DNA of 34,923 nt, from contig CAMVOS010000025.1 in the NCBI GenBank assembly GCA_947169185.1, forward strand, positions 1 to 34,923, read 5' to 3'. Position 1 is the stretch's first letter. The number at the start of each line of letters is the position of its first letter. This stretch comes from an uncultured Prevotella sp. (GTDB taxonomy: Bacteria; Bacteroidota; Bacteroidia; Bacteroidales; Bacteroidaceae). A program made the translations under genes and the position numbers. This document shows positions 31,569 to 34,923 of this stretch, in pieces. The notes beneath the pieces were generated by a model that had not been told where the DNA came from, searched no databases, and saw nothing but the letters and a program-made list of their open reading frames with translations.

Positions 31569-32654
31569 ATGAAACAGCAAATATGTATTTTTACTGGAGC
31601 TCGTCCTAACTTCGTGAAGGTGGCTCCGCTGATTCGTGCCATTGAGCATAATGATGAATGCAACTATCAGTTGGTGTATGCAGGTCGTGAGGATGACCCC
31701 ACGCTGGAACCCTCGCTGTTCAGCGATTTGGAAATGCCGCATCCTGATGTTTTCTTGGGGGTCGACTGCGAGAATCTGAACGAGTTGACGGGGCGTGTGA
31801 TGGCCGAGTTCGAGCACTATCTGGAACAGCATCCTGTGGATAGTGTTATTGTGGTCGACGATCTGGCTTCGACGATGGCAGCAGCTATCGTAACCAAGAA
31901 ACGTGGCGCACGTCTGGCGCATTTGGTGGCAGGCACCCGTTCGTTCGACATCAGCATGCCAAAGGAGATTAATCGTCTGGTGATTGACGGTCTCTCTGAT
32001 ATGCTGTTTACTGCAGGGATAGGCTCCAGTAGTATTGCTACACGTGAGGGTGCTGAGTTGCATAAAATATATATGGTGGGCAACATCCTGATGGATCAGT
32101 TGCGCTATTGTCGTGAGCGTTGGCAACGTCCTGCTTGCCTCGAAGGTGTTGAGGATGGAAAATACTTAGTGTTTACCCTGAATCGCAAGGCATTGCTGGC
32201 TTCAGAGGATAATCTGCTGCTCATGTTACAGGCTATCGCCAGTGAGGCAGGCTCAGTGCCCGTTATAGCACCATTAAGAGGTCTCGCTGCTAAGACTGTT
32301 CAGAAACTGATGGGGAAACACCCTGAAATAGAGGACACTATCCGTATTGTGCCTTCGCTTGGTTATCTGGAGTTTGGCTATCTGACGGCTCATGCCAAAG
32401 GCATCATTACTGATTCAGGCAATGTGGCTGAGGAAGCTACCTTCAATCATGTACCTTGCATCACGCTCAACTCATATACGGAACATCAGGAAACGGTAAA
32501 ACAGGGTACCAATGTGCTAGTTGGGGAGGATGCAAAACGTCTTGCAACTGAACTCAATCGTCTCATGGCTGGCGAGTGGACGACAGGCCAATTACCTGAC
32601 CGTTGGGATGGACGTACGGCTGAGCGCATCGTCAGTATGCTGAGTGCTGAATAA
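31569..32654 (+). CDS. Divergent UDP-GlcNAc 2-epimerase (WecB-like) paralogue
   Basis: A 361-residue protein with the two-Rossmann-domain fold of non-hydrolysing UDP-N-acetylglucosamine 2-epimerases. Family landmarks are FTGARPNFVKVAPLIRA at the N-terminus, MPKEINR, and the UDP-binding TDSGNVAEEATFNHVPCITL with HQETVKQGTNVLVG near the C-terminus. However, catalytic positions differ from typical WecB. HVEAG is HLVAG (Glu replaced by V120), and T-x-H-R is TLNR (His replaced by N205). The usual GDT is DDL. It may bind UDP-sugars without epimerising them, or have changed chemistry. The gene is monocistronic, with a repeat array and promoter in front and a strong terminator behind. No other nucleotide-sugar gene lies adjacent. 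Confidence 0.82.
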   Translation: MKQQICIFTGARPNFVKVAPLIRAIEHNDECNYQLVYAGREDDPTLEPSLFSDLEMPHPDVFLGVDCENLNELTGRVMAEFEHYLEQHPVDSVIVVDDLASTMAAAIVTKKRGARLAHLVAGTRSFDISMPKEINRLVIDGLSDMLFTAGIGSSSIATREGAELHKIYMVGNILMDQLRYCRERWQRPACLEGVEDGKYLVFTLNRKALLASEDNLLLMLQAIASEAGSVPVIAPLRGLAAKTVQKLMGKHPEIEDTIRIVPSLGYLEFGYLTAHAKGIITDSGNVAEEATFNHVPCITLNSYTEHQETVKQGTNVLVGEDAKRLATELNRLMAGEWTTGQLPDRWDGRTAERIVSMLSAE

Positions 32655-32693
32655 AAGAAAAGAGACCAAACACGTTTTGGTCTCTTTTCTTTT
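32653..32693. terminator. Bidirectional terminator between convergent genes
   Basis: A perfect 18-bp stem (arms 32653-32670 and 32676-32693, with GAGACCAAA at the top) and a 5-base loop begin within the epimerase-like stop codon. The arms end in A/T-rich runs on both sides, so it can terminate both that gene and the convergent GH43 gene, which ends at 32701. Confidence 0.9.
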
Positions 32694-32700
32694 GCTTTTA

Positions 32701-34452
32701 TTATCTCATGTGTTTCCGACTGTGTTTGTTCCCGTTGGCATCCTGGTACTGTTCAATGACAATACCGTGATGGTTGTTGGAGTCTGAGAGTCGACGACCG
32801 AAAAGATCATAACTCTGGGTCTTTGTTATTTGACTGTTATTGATTTCGCTGATTCCTGAAGTATCAAACTCTATAAACTGCCAGGCATCGATGTACACAT
32901 TGTCAGCAGTGGTGAAAGCGACAAAAAAGTTGTTCTTTACACCTTTAAATCTGCTGGCGTCAATCTCGAAGGTATGGTCCTCCATTTCAGTTGATGAGAA
33001 TTCAAAGGTGGCTGCTGGACGACCTGCTCTGCTAAAACGTAGTTCTATAGTACCCGTACCCTTGGCGCGCAGTATGAATTTCTCAGCACCATTTGTTCCA
33101 AAGTCAATTTTTCGTACGTTAATCCATGAACCTGCCTTCATGTTTATCTGCATGTTCTCTGAAGCGTCGTTGCCTAAGCTGTTGATTTTGGTGTTCCTTT
33201 TGATGTTGGTAAAGTCCTCATAGTCTACACCGCTACAGTTGGCCATAGTCTCAGCCTGCTGTAATTCGTAGGGATTCAGATTCTTGATTTGTTTGACACC
33301 TTCCAGATTTGGCGTAACCTGGGAGATGGTTGCTGTTGTCTCGTTGACTTTGGCCTCATTCACACACAGGGAACGATAGATTTTGCAATCCTCACTAATG
33401 ACACCTTCTTTTATCCAATTCTCCATTAACGAAGCCCCATGATAGAGATGATAGTATTTGCCCTGAAATTTCTGTAGGTGTGAGTGGTTGTTGTTCGTTC
33501 CCATGCCAGGATGAGGTCCGTAGATGCCTTTGTATACCCACGAGTTGGGATTTGTCGGATCGTCGCTGACCATATAGCACATAGTGCAGGTATTTGGTTT
33601 CGATGCAGTAATGCCATGCTCGCTCTTATAAGCGTTCCACACGCTGTCTTTGCGTTCTGCCCAGTTTGAACAATAGGTATAGACATATTTGCCGCCAATG
33701 ACATTCAGCTCGTTGGCCTCAAAATGGTAGGGTGCATGTATCTTGACAGCTGTTCCGTCGACTTCAGTCATAGATGGCTTTAGCTTCACAATACGTGCCG
33801 CTTCAGGCATAATTTCGCTGGGGCCAAGTCCACCGAAGGTGATCCAACCTACACCGTTGTCATCAATGACTACGCCTGGATCAAAATTGGCATTGGTACC
33901 TGCTTTATTAGCACCTGGTGTGTCATACGTAATCATCAGTTGCTTATTAGGCGATTTCCAAGGACCTATAGGCGATTCCGCTGTCAGTACACCTACGCCA
34001 TGACTGCTGTTGCAGAAGTAGAGGAAAAACTCATCCTTATCAGTGCTCTCATTGTGACGCCAAGTGACTGATGGTGCCCATGATACGCCGTAGCCTACGT
34101 ACCATGGATTTGTTACCCACGAGCTGCAGAGCCTTTTTGTGTCAATGGTGCCGTGGAACGTCCAGTTCACCATGTCGTCTGTCGAGAAAACAACAATAGA
34201 CTTGATTTGTCCATAGTCGTTACCCTTATTCTTGCCTGTAGCAACGAACTGCTGGTGGTCGTTCGAGCCATAGACATACATGCGACCATTGTATTCTAGT
34301 GCAGTAGGGTCAGCACAAAAAATGTTGGCGCTAATGGGATTGTTGCAATCCGAACCTTTATAGTCGGGTGCTAATGTTTGCGCATTCGTTTGCGCATTCA
34401 CATACAGGTTCATGACCATCAATGTGGTCATTGTAATTGTTCTTAAATTCAT
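32701..34452 (-). CDS. Secreted GH43 glycoside hydrolase with CBM6-like domain and T9SS-like tail
   Basis: A 583-residue secreted inverting glycosidase, of the family holding arabinanases, arabinofuranosidases and xylosidases. A signal peptide ends about residue 21 (VNAQ). The five-bladed propeller catalytic domain (about 30-390) has the likely base D48 (FCADPTALEYNGRMYVYG), pKa modulator D191 (NANFDPGVVIDD) and acid E245 (HFEANEL). A carbohydrate-binding-like domain (about 400-535) starts after YELQQAETMANCSGVDYED. The last 35-40 residues (YDLFGRRLS...GNKHSRKHMR) resemble type IX secretion C-terminal signals. The ATG at 34452 is chosen since the promoter lies just upstream; an earlier in-frame ATG at 34578 would lie beyond it. 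Target may be pectin side chains, arabinan or xylan. Confidence 0.88.
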   Translation of the reverse strand: MNLRTITMTTLMVMNLYVNAQTNAQTLAPDYKGSDCNNPISANIFCADPTALEYNGRMYVYGSNDHQQFVATGKNKGNDYGQIKSIVVFSTDDMVNWTFHGTIDTKRLCSSWVTNPWYVGYGVSWAPSVTWRHNESTDKDEFFLYFCNSSHGVGVLTAESPIGPWKSPNKQLMITYDTPGANKAGTNANFDPGVVIDDNGVGWITFGGLGPSEIMPEAARIVKLKPSMTEVDGTAVKIHAPYHFEANELNVIGGKYVYTYCSNWAERKDSVWNAYKSEHGITASKPNTCTMCYMVSDDPTNPNSWVYKGIYGPHPGMGTNNNHSHLQKFQGKYYHLYHGASLMENWIKEGVISEDCKIYRSLCVNEAKVNETTATISQVTPNLEGVKQIKNLNPYELQQAETMANCSGVDYEDFTNIKRNTKINSLGNDASENMQINMKAGSWINVRKIDFGTNGAEKFILRAKGTGTIELRFSRAGRPAATFEFSSTEMEDHTFEIDASRFKGVKNNFFVAFTTADNVYIDAWQFIEFDTSGISEINNSQITKTQSYDLFGRRLSDSNNHHGIVIEQYQDANGNKHSRKHMR

Positions 34453-34472
34453 AGTTGATAAAAAATTTGCTG

Positions 34473-34504
34473 CAAAGGTACTGATTTCTGTCGAATAACC
34501 CAAA
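34473..34504 (-). promoter_or_regulatory. Promoter of the GH43 gene
   Basis: On the minus strand TTTG (34504-34501) and a perfect TACCTTTG (34480-34473) are 20 bases apart, 20 bases before the ATG at 34452. This excludes the upstream in-frame ATG at 34578. Confidence 0.75.
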
Positions 34505-34519
34505 AAAATATGCTTTTCT

Positions 34520-34550
34520 TTTGTATTTTGCTCACTTTTTTGTACCTTTG
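34520..34550 (+). promoter_or_regulatory. Promoter of pheT
   Basis: TTTG at 34520-34523 and a perfect TACCTTTG at 34543-34550 are spaced by 19 bases. It stands back to back with the GH43 promoter, with only 15 bases between their -33 boxes. Initiation near 34555 gives a leader of about 28 bases. Confidence 0.72.
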
Positions 34551-34582
34551 TGCCCGATTTTCGAAAATAAAATATCATTGCA

Positions 34583-34923
34583 ATGAATATATCTTATAAA
34601 TGGTTGAAGGAGTACGTGGATTTCGACCTCACACCGCAGCAGGTGTGTGATGCACTTACATCGACAGGTCTGGAAGTTGACGCACTCGAAGAAGTACAGA
34701 GTATCAAGGGCGGTCTGAAGGGCCTTTATGTTGGTAAGGTGCTGACCTGTGAGGCACATCCCGACTCTGACCACCTGCATGTAACAACAGTAGATTTAGG
34801 TAAGGGCGAACCCCAGCAGATAGTCTGTGGTGCTCCCAACGTGGCAGCAGGACAGAAGGTCATTGTGGCCGATCTGGGCTGTGTGCTCTATGATGGCGAC
34901 AAGGAGTTTGTCATCAAGAAGTC
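34583..34923 (+). CDS. pheT: Phenylalanine-tRNA ligase beta subunit, 3' partial
   Basis: The first 113 codons of the beta subunit of phenylalanyl-tRNA synthetase, which charges tRNA-Phe as an alpha2-beta2 tetramer. The N-terminus MNISYKWLKEYVDFDLTPQQ is typical of bacterial PheT. It is followed by the EMAP-II-like OB-fold tRNA-binding domain, seen as VGKVLTCEAHPDSDHLHVTTVDLG and VCGAPNVAAGQKVIVADLG. The gene runs off the right edge of the window; full-length bacterial PheT is about 800 residues. It has its own divergent promoter, and pheS is not in the window. Confidence 0.95.
   Translation, partial: MNISYKWLKEYVDFDLTPQQVCDALTSTGLEVDALEEVQSIKGGLKGLYVGKVLTCEAHPDSDHLHVTTVDLGKGEPQQIVCGAPNVAAGQKVIVADLGCVLYDGDKEFVIKK

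Noticed and set aside
31431..32126. Minus-strand ORF opposite the epimerase-like gene (231 codons)
   Set aside because: It would start inside the epimerase gene and run into the repeat array; its protein is His/Thr-rich without motifs.
34453..34578. Upstream in-frame ATG for the GH43 gene (42 extra residues)
   Set aside because: It lies upstream of the gene's own promoter and would bury the signal peptide.

Overview
The window looks like a chromosomal segment of a Bacteroidales bacterium, most likely Prevotella or a close relative. Three things point there. Nearly every upstream region carries the Bacteroidota promoter (TTTG, about 20 nt, TAnnTTTG) and Shine-Dalgarno sequences are lacking. 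Lineage-typical genes are present: an lpxC-fabZ fusion, a DUF4270 lipoprotein, a Bacteroidetes OmpA, and a stand-alone glycogen-synthase-like N-terminal domain beside panC. One glycosidase has a type IX secretion-like C-terminus. No phage, insertion sequence, CRISPR, rRNA or tRNA gene was recognised. Both window edges cut genes (a 2-oxoacid oxidoreductase beta subunit on the left, pheT on the right).

Layout, plus strand, 1-17.7 kb: the 2-oxoacid:ferredoxin oxidoreductase beta and gamma subunits; an abundant-type OmpA porin; a two-gene galactan unit (GH2 beta-galactosidase and GH53 endo-galactanase, start and stop overlapping); a membrane nucleotide-sugar 4,6-dehydratase; the branched-chain amino acid operon ilvD-ilvB-ilvN with an acyl-ACP thioesterase; a reverse rubrerythrin; a beta-helix-like lipoprotein; and a UvrD/PcrA helicase. 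On the minus strand (17.8-20.2 kb) follow a glycogen-synthase-like half protein, a DUF4270 lipoprotein and a 43-residue small protein. These are divergent from panC-panD (plus strand).

From 21.6 to 29.9 kb a minus-strand operon runs lpxD, lpxC-fabZ, lpxA, miaA, PBP1A, Pif1-like helicase. It joins lipid A synthesis, peptidoglycan synthesis and tRNA modification under one visible promoter. Next come an HD phosphohydrolase (minus) and a degenerate UDP-GlcNAc 2-epimerase paralogue (plus) sharing a 340-bp divergent region. A secreted GH43 glycosidase (minus) and pheT (plus, cut) close the window.

The most unusual signal is a pair of tandem repeat arrays with exactly the same 21-bp period (two helical turns) but unrelated sequences. 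Each is about five units long with degenerate ends. Each lies just upstream of the -33 box of a good promoter: 13288-13392 before the reverse rubrerythrin, and 31401-31505 before the epimerase-like gene. Their units are quasi-palindromic, which suggests phased binding of a dimeric protein. Two other short-period repeats occur: an 8-bp array filling the lpxA/fabZ gap and a 9-bp minisatellite coding the linker of the UvrD-type helicase. All names rest on reading motifs by eye; no database search was run.
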